A stretch of DNA of 10,495 bases from an uncultured Lachnospiraceae bacterium (GCA_902783095.1 CACZPX010000277.1:1-10495); one strand, 5' to 3'. Positions 1 to 6,338 are shown, counted from the first letter of the stretch. Translations and numbers: made by a program. The notes: generated by a model from the letters alone, not told the origin.

Positions 1-1158
1 CGCCTCGCGGCCGGTCGTCTCCGTCATGCGCTTGGCGGCCCGTCCGGTGGGTGCGGCCAGTTTCACGGTGTTGTTGCGCTCCTCAAACAGCCGGATGATC
101 GCGTTGATCGTGGTGGTCTTGCCCGTACCGGGGCCGCCCGTGATCACGGTCACGCCGTGCGTCAGCGCGGAGCGGACCGCCTTGTACTGCTGCGCGTCCG
201 CGTCCAGCCCCTCCCTCGCGGTGATGCGGTCCAGCTGCGCGGTGGTCTCCGCCTCTTCGGGTTCCACATGGCCGTTCAGCGTCAGCAGCATCCGCGCCAC
301 GTTCTGTTCCATATGATAATAGACCGCCGCGTAGACCCGCCGTTCTTCGCCGGCCGTCTTCACCGTCACGCGCCCGTCCATCACCAGGTCCATCACGTGC
401 TTGTCCATGTATTCCGCCGGCACGGAAAGCAGCGCCTGCGCCTGCTCCAGCAGAACGTCCAGCGGCAGGTACACGTGCCCCTGCGAGACCGCGTTCAGCA
501 GCACGTAGTAGATGCCGCTGCGGATGCGGAAATCGGAATCGAAGGCGATGCCGCTCTTCTGCGCGATCCCGTCCGCGATCTTAAAGCCCACGCCGGGGAT
601 GTCGTCCGCGATGCGGTAGGGGTTCGTCTCCACGACGGTGTAGAGCTCCGGCCCGTACAGATCGTAGATCTTCCCGGCCAGCGCGTAGGAAATGCCGTAT
701 TTCTGCAGGAACATCATGGCCTGCCGCAGGTCGCGCTTTTCCGCCACCTGTTCCGCGATGAGCGCCGCCCCGCGGGGGCTGATGCCCCTGATCTCCGCCA
801 GGCGTTCCGGCTCCTCGTCCAGAACGCGCAGCGTATCGTATTTGAAGTGTTTCACGATCCTGGCGGCCATGGCTCTGCCGATGCCCTTAATGCCGCCGAA
901 AGAGAGATAGCGTTCTATGGAGTCCAGGTCCTCGGGCTCCATGATCTCAAACCGGGAGACCGCAAACTGCTCCCCGTAAGACGGATGGGTCACGTACTCC
1001 CCCTCCGCAGAAATGGATTCGCCTTCGCTGATCCCGCCCATCTGGCCGGTCAGCGTCAGCACGTCTCCGTTACAGACAAGCTCCAGGACCGTGTATCCGT
1101 TGTCCGGATTCGAGTAGATGATATGGTCCACATATCCCCGCAGCGTCACCAAAGCCAT
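1..1158 (-). CDS. recD2: RecD2-type ATP-dependent DNA helicase, N-terminal part (cut by left edge)
   Basis: This is a superfamily 1B 5'-3' DNA helicase of the RecD2/RecD-like family, which acts alone rather than in RecBCD. I translated the 386 visible codons by hand. There is an N-terminal OB-like segment (about residues 1-75), then helix-hairpin-helix motifs (FGGIKGIGRA near 88-97 and IPGVGFKIADG near 187-197). The Walker A loop GGPGTGKTT is at 341-349 and motif Ia (LAAPTGRAAKRM) at 367-378. The family is usually 720-750 residues, so the rest of the ATPase core lies beyond base 1. The ATG at 1158 is 9 nt after the mreB stop. The nearest GGAGG is 17 nt from the ATG, inside the mreB end, so initiation probably relies on translational coupling. 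There is no promoter in the gap; it should be co-transcribed with mreB. Confidence 0.93.
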   Translation of the reverse strand, partial: MALVTLRGYVDHIIYSNPDNGYTVLELVCNGDVLTLTGQMGGISEGESISAEGEYVTHPSYGEQFAVSRFEIMEPEDLDSIERYLSFGGIKGIGRAMAARIVKHFKYDTLRVLDEEPERLAEIRGISPRGAALIAEQVAEKRDLRQAMMFLQKYGISYALAGKIYDLYGPELYTVVETNPYRIADDIPGVGFKIADGIAQKSGIAFDSDFRIRSGIYYVLLNAVSQGHVYLPLDVLLEQAQALLSVPAEYMDKHVMDLVMDGRVTVKTAGEERRVYAAVYYHMEQNVARMLLTLNGHVEPEEAETTAQLDRITAREGLDADAQQYKAVRSALTHGVTVITGGPGTGKTTTINAIIRLFEERNNTVKLAAPTGRAAKRMTETTGREA

Positions 1159-1167
1159 GTTGTCCGA

Positions 1168-2166
1168 TCAATAATCCTCCCTGCCCCTGGCGCCGAGCAT
1201 CTCGATGAACTTGCCCGTGCCGATGGCGACCACCGTCGTCGCGTCCTCCGCCACGATGGTGTTGATGCCGGTCTTCTCCTCCAAAAGCTCGTCCAGGCCG
1301 GCCAGCAGGCTCCCGCCGCCCGTCATCACGATGCCGCGCTCGTAGATATCCGCGGCCAGTTCCGGCGGGGTGCGCTCCAGCACGTTGTGCACCGCCTCCA
1401 CGATCTTGCCAAGCGGCTCCGCCAGCGCTTCCATCATCTCGTCCGAGGTGACGGTCACGGTCTTGGGCAGGCCGGTCACCAGGTTGCGGCCGCGCACGTC
1501 CATGGTCAGGATCTCGGGGCGCGGATAGGCGCAGCCGATGGAGATCTTGATCTCCTCCGCCGTGCGTTCGCCGATCAGCAGGCTGTGCTTTTTGCGGATG
1601 TAGCGCACGATCGCGTCGTCAAAGTCGTCGCCCGCGCACTTGACGGAACTGCTCACCACCGCCCCGCCCAGCGAGATGATGGCGATGTCCGTGGTGCCGC
1701 CGCCGATGTCCACGATCATGTTGCCGTAGGGCTTGGTGATGTCGATGCCGGCGCCGATCGCCGCCGCGACCGGTTCCTCTATGATGCTCACCTCGCGGGC
1801 GCCCGCCTGGTAGGTCGCGTCCTCCACGGCCTTTTTCTCCACCTCGGTCGCCCCGCTGGGGATACACACGGCGATGCGCGGCTTGCGCAGCGTGCGCTTG
1901 CCCATCGCTTTCTTAATGAAATACTTGAGCATCTTCTCGGTCATGTCGTAGTCCGAGATGACGCCCTGCTTTAAGGGCCGGATCGCCACGATGTTGCCGG
2001 GCGTGCGGCCGATCATCTTGCGGGCCTCGTCGCCGATTTCGCGGATCTCGTTTAAGTCGCGGTCGAACGCGACGACCGACGGCTCCTTTAAGACGATCCC
2101 CTTTCCTTTTATATAGACCAGGACACTGGAGGTTCCCAGGTCAATGCCGATATCCATTGAGAGCAT
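1168..2166 (-). CDS. mreB: MreB/Mbl rod-shape-determining actin homologue
   Basis: This is a bacterial actin that forms membrane-associated filaments and guides the elongation machinery for lateral wall synthesis. The protein has 332 residues, close to the family norm. It shows phosphate-1 motif IDLGTSS (8-14), the Mbl/MreB signature RTPGNIVAIRPLK (54-66), phosphate-2 DIGGGTTD (153-160), the segment LLIGERTAEEIK (196-207), and adenosine-binding TGGGSLLAGL (282-291). An upstream in-frame ATG at 2214 is possible, but a GGAGG at 2174-2178 lies 7 nt before the ATG at 2166, and that start gives the normal MreB N terminus. No mreC or mreD is adjacent; the gene is instead coupled to recD2. Sequence alone does not separate MreB from its paralogue Mbl. 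Confidence 0.95.
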   Translation of the reverse strand: MLSMDIGIDLGTSSVLVYIKGKGIVLKEPSVVAFDRDLNEIREIGDEARKMIGRTPGNIVAIRPLKQGVISDYDMTEKMLKYFIKKAMGKRTLRKPRIAVCIPSGATEVEKKAVEDATYQAGAREVSIIEEPVAAAIGAGIDITKPYGNMIVDIGGGTTDIAIISLGGAVVSSSVKCAGDDFDDAIVRYIRKKHSLLIGERTAEEIKISIGCAYPRPEILTMDVRGRNLVTGLPKTVTVTSDEMMEALAEPLGKIVEAVHNVLERTPPELAADIYERGIVMTGGGSLLAGLDELLEEKTGINTIVAEDATTVVAIGTGKFIEMLGARGREDY

Positions 2167-2226
2167 CCGCTTTCCTCCGCTTGCGCTAAAAACTGCGCGT
2201 GCCGAACAGGGCACACTTAGGTATCC

Positions 2227-2255
2227 ATTATAACCGCCTTTTTTTCGTTAATCAA
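2227..2255 (-). promoter_or_regulatory. SigmaA-type promoter of mreB-recD2
   Basis: Read on the minus strand, a TTGATT -35 (2250-2255) and a perfect TATAAT -10 (2227-2232) are separated by 17 bp. The predicted start near 2220 gives a leader of about 54 nt. The leader contains a 5-bp hairpin (GTGCC/GGCAC) and the mreB ribosome binding site. Confidence 0.8.
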
Positions 2256-2291
2256 TCGGTGTTTTGAAACGACCGAAAACCGTAAGATTTT

Positions 2292-2326
2292 GGGCAAAAG
2301 TGGGGGATCTATCCCTTGTTTTGCCC
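2292..2326. promoter_or_regulatory. Imperfect dyad between divergent promoters, possible operator
   Basis: The outer arms GGGCAAAA (2292-2299) and TTTTGCCC (2319-2326) match perfectly. Inside them GGGAT (2304-2308) and ATCCC (2311-2315) form a second matching pair. The dyad sits 18 bp upstream of the carboxypeptidase -35 and 37 bp upstream of the mreB -35. No gene ends here, so a terminator role makes little sense. A regulator site shared by two wall-growth genes is an inference. Confidence 0.4.
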
Positions 2327-2343
2327 TAAAACGCAAAAAAAAG

Positions 2344-2371
2344 TTGCAATTTTTATATTTCGTGGTATTAT
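2344..2371 (+). promoter_or_regulatory. Extended -10 promoter of the D,D-carboxypeptidase gene
   Basis: TTGCAA (2344-2349) and TATTAT (2366-2371) are separated by 16 bp, with a TGn extension (TGG) directly before the -10. Transcription should start near 2378, only about 10 nt before the ATG at 2388. There is no room for a normal Shine-Dalgarno sequence and none is seen. Confidence 0.7.
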
Positions 2372-2387
2372 CTGAAAAGTACATGCC

Positions 2388-3824
2388 ATGAACAAAAGAT
2401 TGTTGAAAATTATCATTACGATCGTGATCTCCGTGTGCGTACTGCTGGACGCCATCGTTCCGGTATACGCAGAGGGCAGTTCTTCCGTACTCGATCTGAC
2501 CGAGATCGAAGGCCGAGCGGCCCCGCCCGCGATCGACGCCCCCTCCGCTGTCCTGATGGAAGCGACCACCGGTGCCATCCTGTATGCCAAGGATGCCTAT
2601 GCCGCCTACCATCCCGCAAGCGTCACAAAAGTGATGACCGCTCTGGTCACGCTGGAAAACTGTTCTTTGGACGAGACCGTCACCTTTTCCTACCGCGCAA
2701 CTCACGAACTTGAAGAAGGGAGCAGCACCATCGCCCGCACCGAAGGCGAGGAGCTCTCTGTGGAAGACTGCCTGTACGCGCTCCTGGTCCACAGTGCCAA
2801 CGAAGTGGCGCAGGCGCTGGCCGAACACGTGGGCGGGTCCATCGAGCACTTTGCGGAGATGATGACCGCACGGGCCAAAGAGCTCGGCTGCAAAAACACC
2901 AATTTCATGAACCCGCACGGCCTCTATCACAAGGAGCACTACACCTCCTGCTACGACATGGCCCTGATCATGCGGGAAGCCTTAAAGAATCCCGACTTCG
3001 TCAAGATCGATTCCACCACCAGCTACATCATCCCGGCCACCAACAAGCACAAGGAAGAGCTTGGCATCGCCATGAAGCACAAACTGCTGCTGCGCGGCGA
3101 CGACCACTACGAGTACGCGCAGTGCGGCAAGACCGGCTACACCTCGCTCTCCGGCTATTCCCTGGTGACCAGCGCCAAAAAGGACCGGATGGAGCTGATC
3201 TGCGTCACGCTGGGCTGCAAGACCGGCAACGACCGCTATACGGCCACCCGCGCCCTCTTCGACTACGGTTTCCAGAATTTCACCATGTACGACATCGCGG
3301 AAAACGACGCGGACTTCCAGAGCAACGAGCTGCTGACCTCCGGCAACGCCTTTCTGGGCAGCAACCTGGTCTCGCTCACCATGCCGGAGGACAATTACGT
3401 GATCGTCCCCGCCGGCGTGCCGTTTGCGGACCTGGAGAGCACCCTGTCCCTGCGTGACGAGTCCTCGCCGGACGACGAGATCGCCACCATCGTCTACCGC
3501 TGCCGCGGCACGAAGGTGGGCGAGATCCGCCTGACCGTGACCGAGGGCGAGACCTCCGCCTACGACTTCTTAAAGGAAAACACCACGGTGCCCTCCGACT
3601 ACGAAAAGGACATTTTGGAGTACCAGTCCTCGGAGGAAGACGTGCAGGACCAGCAGCCGGAGGAAAGATCCCGCCCGCTGCTCATCGCCATCCTGGCCGT
3701 CCTCTCCCTGCTGGTGATCCTGGTGGCCGTGCTGATCATCTTAAAGATCCGCCAGAACCGCCGCAGAAAGAAAAGGCGCCGGATGCGGTACACCTGGCGC
3801 TCTGATCACTCGTCAAGATTCTGA
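2388..3824 (+). CDS. D-alanyl-D-alanine carboxypeptidase, S11/PBP5 (DacF-like) family
   Basis: This is a low-molecular-weight penicillin-binding protein that removes the terminal D-alanine from peptidoglycan pentapeptides outside the membrane. The signal peptide spans residues 1-28 (basic start, hydrophobic core, cleavage after PVYA). The catalytic triad of motifs is complete: SVTK (78-81, nucleophile S78), SAN (136-138) and KTG (248-250). A PBP5-like C-terminal beta domain follows (about 295-400). Unlike PBP5, which ends in an amphipathic anchor helix, this protein ends in a hydrophobic segment (about 430-453) and a strongly basic tail, so it is probably fixed by a true C-terminal membrane helix with the tail in the cytoplasm. 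Length is 478 residues, slightly long for the family because of the anchor. The last 12 bases overlap the convergent exonuclease gene. No Shine-Dalgarno precedes the ATG; the signal peptide fixes the start. Confidence 0.94.
   Translation: MNKRLLKIIITIVISVCVLLDAIVPVYAEGSSSVLDLTEIEGRAAPPAIDAPSAVLMEATTGAILYAKDAYAAYHPASVTKVMTALVTLENCSLDETVTFSYRATHELEEGSSTIARTEGEELSVEDCLYALLVHSANEVAQALAEHVGGSIEHFAEMMTARAKELGCKNTNFMNPHGLYHKEHYTSCYDMALIMREALKNPDFVKIDSTTSYIIPATNKHKEELGIAMKHKLLLRGDDHYEYAQCGKTGYTSLSGYSLVTSAKKDRMELICVTLGCKTGNDRYTATRALFDYGFQNFTMYDIAENDADFQSNELLTSGNAFLGSNLVSLTMPEDNYVIVPAGVPFADLESTLSLRDESSPDDEIATIVYRCRGTKVGEIRLTVTEGETSAYDFLKENTTVPSDYEKDILEYQSSEEDVQDQQPEERSRPLLIAILAVLSLLVILVAVLIILKIRQNRRRKKRRRMRYTWRSDHSSRF
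3771..3800 (-). terminator. Weak candidate terminator of the exonuclease gene
   Basis: On the minus strand, just past the exonuclease stop, GCGCC (3796-3800) can pair with GGCGC (3776-3780) across a 15-nt loop. The stem is followed by CTTTTCTTT. The stem is short and the loop long, so this is weaker than the plus-strand terminator at 3858-3893. It lies in the codons for the basic tail of the carboxypeptidase. Confidence 0.35.
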
Positions 3825-4838
3825 CGGTTCGGTATTCTCGGAAAGACTGCTGTTTGCTCCGGCATTGCCTTTGGCGCTGCCGGATCTTTTTTTGCGTTTT
3901 TTCAGTTCCTTGCGCTTCTGCCGGATCTGGTCCCGCTTTTCGTAGATGCTCTGAACGGCCTCCTCGTCGGCCGCCTTGATGGTCCGCACCGCGAACACGC
4001 GGTCGTCCGGGCCCTTTTTGATCCGGATCTTGCCCTTTACGTAGCCGTGTCTGGGGCACTGCGCCAGGCTTAAATACATGTTGTTGCCCACGGAGTACCA
4101 CTTCACCCTGCGCCACACCGGAAGCCTGCACTTGTAGCACTTCATCATGCGGACGGTCTTGTCCGCCATGGCCTCCTCCTTGGTGGCAAACAGCGGCGAC
4201 ACGTACTTGGTGTAGGTCTTGAAGTCCAGATCGATCTCCTCTTCCTTCGTCTCCGGCGGGCGGTGATAGTCCACCGAGACGTAACGCGAAACGGGCTTTA
4301 AGTCCATCTCCTGCATCACGCGGGAGGTGTAGTAGGCGTCCGCGAAGGCACGGTGGAAGTCCTTGTCCTGCGAGATCCCCAGCTCCTGCACCGCGTCGCC
4401 CAGGGCCTTCTTGATCTTGCCGTCGTCGTAGCGCAGGCTGTACATCTTCTGCAGGTCAAAGTAGAGCAGCGGCTTTTCAAACGGATTGGGGATCCGGTAA
4501 TAGTCCATGTTGCGCTGCAGTTCGTTCAAGTCCATGCTGCCCCAGGTGACGAAGCGGTAATCCTCGCCGCACCAGTTGATGAAGTCCTTGACCACGCGCG
4601 AAAACGTGCGCGCGTGCGAAAACTCCTCCGGAGAGATCGGGACCACTTCACGCAGCCGCCAGTGCAGCCGGTGATACACGAGGGGCTTTACCACCTCGTG
4701 GAAGGTACCGATCTGCGTCAGTTTTTCCGTCAGTTTCACCGCGCCGATCTCTATGATCTCAAAGGGGATGCGGGGGTTTTCCCGCTCCTTGCCGCCCGGG
4801 CACTGATTCCATTCCAAATCAAATACGATATAGTTCAT
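3813..4838 (-). CDS. DEDDh-type 3'-5' exonuclease with C-terminal zinc-ribbon-like extension
   Basis: This protein belongs to the DnaQ-like exonuclease superfamily, resembling the ERI-1/KapD group that trims RNA or DNA ends using two metal ions. It has 341 residues. The exonuclease core occupies about 1-180, with FDLEW giving D7 and E9, WGSMD giving D103, and HRAFAD giving H162 and D167. A second region has a CxxC pair (C234, C237) and a CxxH pair (C261, H264) 23 residues later, which could bind zinc. The tail (about 300-341) is lysine/arginine-rich and then serine-rich. AGGAG (4845-4849) lies 6 nt before the ATG at 4838; a further upstream ATG at 4865 lacks such a site and would precede the usual N-terminal strand. 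The substrate cannot be read from the sequence. Confidence 0.85.
   Translation of the reverse strand: MNYIVFDLEWNQCPGGKERENPRIPFEIIEIGAVKLTEKLTQIGTFHEVVKPLVYHRLHWRLREVVPISPEEFSHARTFSRVVKDFINWCGEDYRFVTWGSMDLNELQRNMDYYRIPNPFEKPLLYFDLQKMYSLRYDDGKIKKALGDAVQELGISQDKDFHRAFADAYYTSRVMQEMDLKPVSRYVSVDYHRPPETKEEEIDLDFKTYTKYVSPLFATKEEAMADKTVRMMKCYKCRLPVWRRVKWYSVGNNMYLSLAQCPRHGYVKGKIRIKKGPDDRVFAVRTIKAADEEAVQSIYEKRDQIRQKRKELKKRKKRSGSAKGNAGANSSLSENTEPSES
3858..3893 (+). terminator. Intrinsic terminator of the carboxypeptidase gene, inside the exonuclease gene
   Basis: TCCGGCA (3858-3864) pairs with TGCCGGA (3878-3884). Inside, after one mismatch and one G-T pair, GCC/GGC closes a TTT triloop, giving a stem of about 12 positions. 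TC and then seven T (3887-3893) follow, with a second T run shortly after. It begins 34 nt past the carboxypeptidase stop and lies within the exonuclease coding region, where the T run encodes part of a Lys-Lys-Arg-Lys-Lys stretch. Confidence 0.8.
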
Positions 4839-4855
4839 AATCTGCTCCTGCTGGC

Positions 4856-4885
4856 AGTATAACACAAACCATTAAATTGTGTCTA
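4856..4885 (-). promoter_or_regulatory. Promoter of the exonuclease gene
   Basis: On the minus strand TAGACA (4880-4885) and TATACT (4856-4861) are separated by 18 bp, with TGT before the -10 as an extended element. The predicted start near 4849 puts the ribosome binding site at the very 5' end of the message. Confidence 0.6.
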
Positions 4886-4910
4886 CTTTATTAAATATCA
4901 CCGCGGGTCC

Positions 4911-4939
4911 TTTACAAAAGTCCGAAAACTGATTACACT
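4911..4939 (+). promoter_or_regulatory. Promoter of mecA, positioned for a leaderless transcript
   Basis: TTTACA (4911-4916) and TACACT (4934-4939) are separated by exactly 17 bp. The expected start, about 7 nt past the -10, falls at or within a base or two of the A of the mecA ATG (4946). The -35 is 25 bp from the -35 of the divergent exonuclease promoter. Confidence 0.6.
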
Positions 4940-4945
4940 AAGCGT

Positions 4946-5668
4946 ATGAAGATCGAGAGGATCAATGACAACCAGATACGCTGCACGCTGGACATGGCCG
5001 ACCTGGCCTCCCGCCATCTGAACCTGAAGGAACTCGCCTACGGTTCGGACAAGGCCCGTATGCTCTTTTCCGAGATGATGGAAAAGGCCGCGCGTGAATT
5101 CAACTTCGATTATTCCGGCACCCCGCTGATGATCGAAGCCATTCCCATGCCGCAGGGACAGCTGATGCTGATCGTCACCCGGATCGAGGATCCGGAGGAA
5201 CTGGACACGCGCTTCTCCACCTTCTCTCCCTCTTTAATGAACCAGGAGACCTCTTCCGGGAACCAGCAGGTCAACATCACGGCCGAGGACATCTTAAAGG
5301 CCATGAACCACCTGTTCCCGCAGCCGGATGAAAGAAAGCAGGAACGGGACGGCGCCGCCAAAGCGCCGGAGGCCGACGCGGACATCACGCGTACCTTCCT
5401 GTTCAGGGACCTGAACGCCCTGTTCGCCTGCGCGGACGTGCTCTCCGCCGTCTACACCGGCAAAAACAGCCTGTACCGCCGTCCCGGCGCCGAGGAATAT
5501 TACCTGGTGGCCCACAAGTCGGCGCACAGCGCGGAGGCCTTCAACAAGATCTGCAACGTCTTTACGGAGTTCGGCGCGCAGGTCAAGACCAACTGCAGCA
5601 TAGAAGCCTACTACCGCGAGCACTACGAACTGCTGCGGGAGGGCGACGCGCTGGCCTCGCTCCGCTGA
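4946..5668 (+). CDS. mecA: MecA-type adaptor protein for ClpC
   Basis: This is a cytoplasmic adaptor that delivers substrates to the ClpC-ClpP protease and helps assemble the ClpC hexamer; in Bacillus subtilis its best-known substrate is the competence regulator ComK. The 240 residues fall into the usual two domains. The N-terminal substrate-binding part is about 1-90, starting with the conserved MKIERINDNQIR. The C-terminal ClpC-binding part is about 148-232 (TFLFRDLNALFACADVL, then a YYLV strand). They are joined by a polar linker rich in Gln, Glu and Asp. The family-typical N terminus fixes the ATG at 4946, although no Shine-Dalgarno is present. The gene stands alone with its own promoter and terminator. 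Competence may not exist in this organism; a general stress or biofilm proteolysis role is equally possible. Confidence 0.9.
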   Translation: MKIERINDNQIRCTLDMADLASRHLNLKELAYGSDKARMLFSEMMEKAAREFNFDYSGTPLMIEAIPMPQGQLMLIVTRIEDPEELDTRFSTFSPSLMNQETSSGNQQVNITAEDILKAMNHLFPQPDERKQERDGAAKAPEADADITRTFLFRDLNALFACADVLSAVYTGKNSLYRRPGAEEYYLVAHKSAHSAEAFNKICNVFTEFGAQVKTNCSIEAYYREHYELLREGDALASLR

Positions 5669-5688
5669 CCCTCTGAAAAGTATCCCAT

Positions 5689-5716
5689 GCCGTCCGCTCC
5701 GCGGGCGGCTTTTTTT
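5689..5716 (+). terminator. Intrinsic terminator of mecA
   Basis: GCCGTCCGC (5689-5697) pairs with GCGGGCGGC (5701-5709) through 9 bp (one G-T pair) around a TCC loop, and seven T follow (5710-5716). It starts 20 nt after the mecA stop. Confidence 0.9.
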
Positions 5717-5727
5717 GCGGCAGATAC

Positions 5728-5769
5728 AAAAAAGACCGGCAGAACGGAGCGGACCCGTCTGCCGGTCTT
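5728..5769 (-). terminator. Intrinsic terminator of the ferredoxin gene
   Basis: The perfect 12-bp arms AAGACCGGCAGA (5732-5743) and TCTGCCGGTCTT (5758-5769) enclose a 14-nt loop. Read on the minus strand the hairpin runs into TTTTTT (complement of 5728-5733). It begins 22 nt past the ferredoxin stop. Confidence 0.88.
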
Positions 5770-5791
5770 GTGTTTGGGATACTTCCGAAGA

Positions 5792-5962
5792 TTATTCCTC
5801 GGAGATGGCGCCGGTAGGGCAAACACCAGCACAGGTGCCGCAGCTTACGCACATATCCGCATCGATAACATACTGGCCGTCGCCTTCGCTGATAGCGCCG
5901 ACAGGGCACTCACCTGCGCAGGAACCGCACATTACACACGCATCAGAAATAACATATGCCAT
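5792..5962 (-). CDS. Clostridial-type 2[4Fe-4S] ferredoxin
   Basis: This is a 56-residue soluble electron carrier with two [4Fe-4S] clusters, used at low potential by pyruvate:ferredoxin oxidoreductase, hydrogenases, Rnf and similar enzymes. Two near-identical halves each carry the cluster motif: CVMCGSCAGECP and CVSCGTCAGVCP, both CxxCxxCxxxCP, each followed by GAISE. The length is normal for the family. GGAGG lies 8 nt before the ATG at 5962; an in-frame ATG further upstream (5992) would add ten charged residues foreign to the family. The gene is monocistronic, with its own promoter and terminator, and divergent from a DUF1858 gene. The partner enzyme cannot be deduced here. Confidence 0.97.
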   Translation of the reverse strand: MAYVISDACVMCGSCAGECPVGAISEGDGQYVIDADMCVSCGTCAGVCPTGAISEE

Positions 5963-5997
5963 AATTGTATCCTCCTTTTTTCTTGGCCTCATCGCAG

Positions 5998-6026
5998 ATT
6001 GTAATACAGTGTTTTTGATATTTCAA
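5998..6026 (-). promoter_or_regulatory. Promoter of the ferredoxin gene
   Basis: On the minus strand TTGAAA (6021-6026) and TACAAT (5998-6003) are separated by 17 bp. This near-consensus promoter together with a strong ribosome binding site suggests high, housekeeping expression. Confidence 0.8.
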
Positions 6027-6035
6027 GTAAAAAAG

Positions 6036-6064
6036 TTGAAAATGCCCAAAGAATGTACTATAAT
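6036..6064 (+). promoter_or_regulatory. Promoter of the DUF1858 gene
   Basis: TTGAAA (6036-6041) and a perfect TATAAT (6059-6064) are separated by 17 bp. The -35 is 9 bp from the -35 of the divergent ferredoxin promoter, so the two TTGAAA boxes form an inverted pair. A small hairpin (CGCGG-AAA-CCGCG, 6073-6085) begins at about the predicted transcript 5' end. Confidence 0.82.
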
Positions 6065-6111
6065 ACCCCCGGCGCGGAAACCGCGTTAATGATATGCAGG
6101 AGGTTGTAAAC

Positions 6112-6318
6112 ATGAGTTTTCAGGTTAATAAGAATATGACCATCGGCGAAATGCTGCAGAAGGACATCAGCATCGCTCCGCTTCTGATGCAGGCCGGCAT
6201 GCACTGCATCGGCTGCCCCTCTTCCCAGGGCGAGACCTTAGAGGAGGCCTGCATGGTCCACGGCATCAACGCCGACATGCTGGAAGCCGCTTTAAACGAG
6301 TATCTGGCCAACAAATAA
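6112..6318 (+). CDS. DUF1858 family small protein (hybrid-cluster-protein-associated redox disulfide type)
   Basis: This 68-residue cytoplasmic protein matches the DUF1858 family, whose members occur alone or fused to redox and Fe-S enzymes and carry a CxxC pair. Visible features are the start region MTIGEMLQKD, the helix IAPLLMQAGMHCIGCPSS with C32 and C35, a third cysteine at C47, and ETLEEACMVHGINADML near the end, all typical of the family. The ATG at 6112 has AGGAGG 8 nt upstream; an earlier ATG (6094) overlaps that site and is unlikely. It has a near-consensus promoter and stands opposite the ferredoxin gene, which suggests a redox role, but the exact function of the family is not settled. 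Confidence 0.88.
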   Translation: MSFQVNKNMTIGEMLQKDISIAPLLMQAGMHCIGCPSSQGETLEEACMVHGINADMLEAALNEYLANK

Positions 6319-6338
6319 GCCGGACCCGCACAACGCAA

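Larger units (their letters stand above)
5678..5784. repeat. Nested inverted repeats enclosing two convergent terminators
   Basis: A perfect 10-bp outer pair, AAGTATCCCA (5678-5687) and TGGGATACTT (5775-5784), encloses the mecA and ferredoxin terminators. A second perfect 10-bp pair, GTCCGCTCCG (5692-5701) and CGGAGCGGAC (5745-5754), links one arm and loop of the first terminator with the loop of the second. The local hairpins and the long-range pairings cannot all form together. No gene lies inside. Confidence 0.7.

Noticed and set aside
157..1974. 605-codon plus-strand open frame across recD2 and mreB
   Set aside because: It is antisense to two strongly recognisable genes, has a His/Arg/Val-rich composition typical of antisense reading in GC-rich DNA, and has no recognisable motif.
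2217..2939. 240-codon minus-strand open frame opposite the carboxypeptidase start
   Set aside because: It runs antisense through the signal peptide and catalytic region and then through the AT-rich promoter region, and shows no family features.
3736..4140. 134-codon minus-strand open frame overlapping the exonuclease in another frame
   Set aside because: It is a frame shadow of the exonuclease coding region with low-complexity Gln/Arg content.
5687..6089. Plus-strand open frames of 105 and 124 codons over the ferredoxin gene
   Set aside because: They read through two terminators and antisense to the ferredoxin; neither has a convincing ribosome binding site or a known motif.
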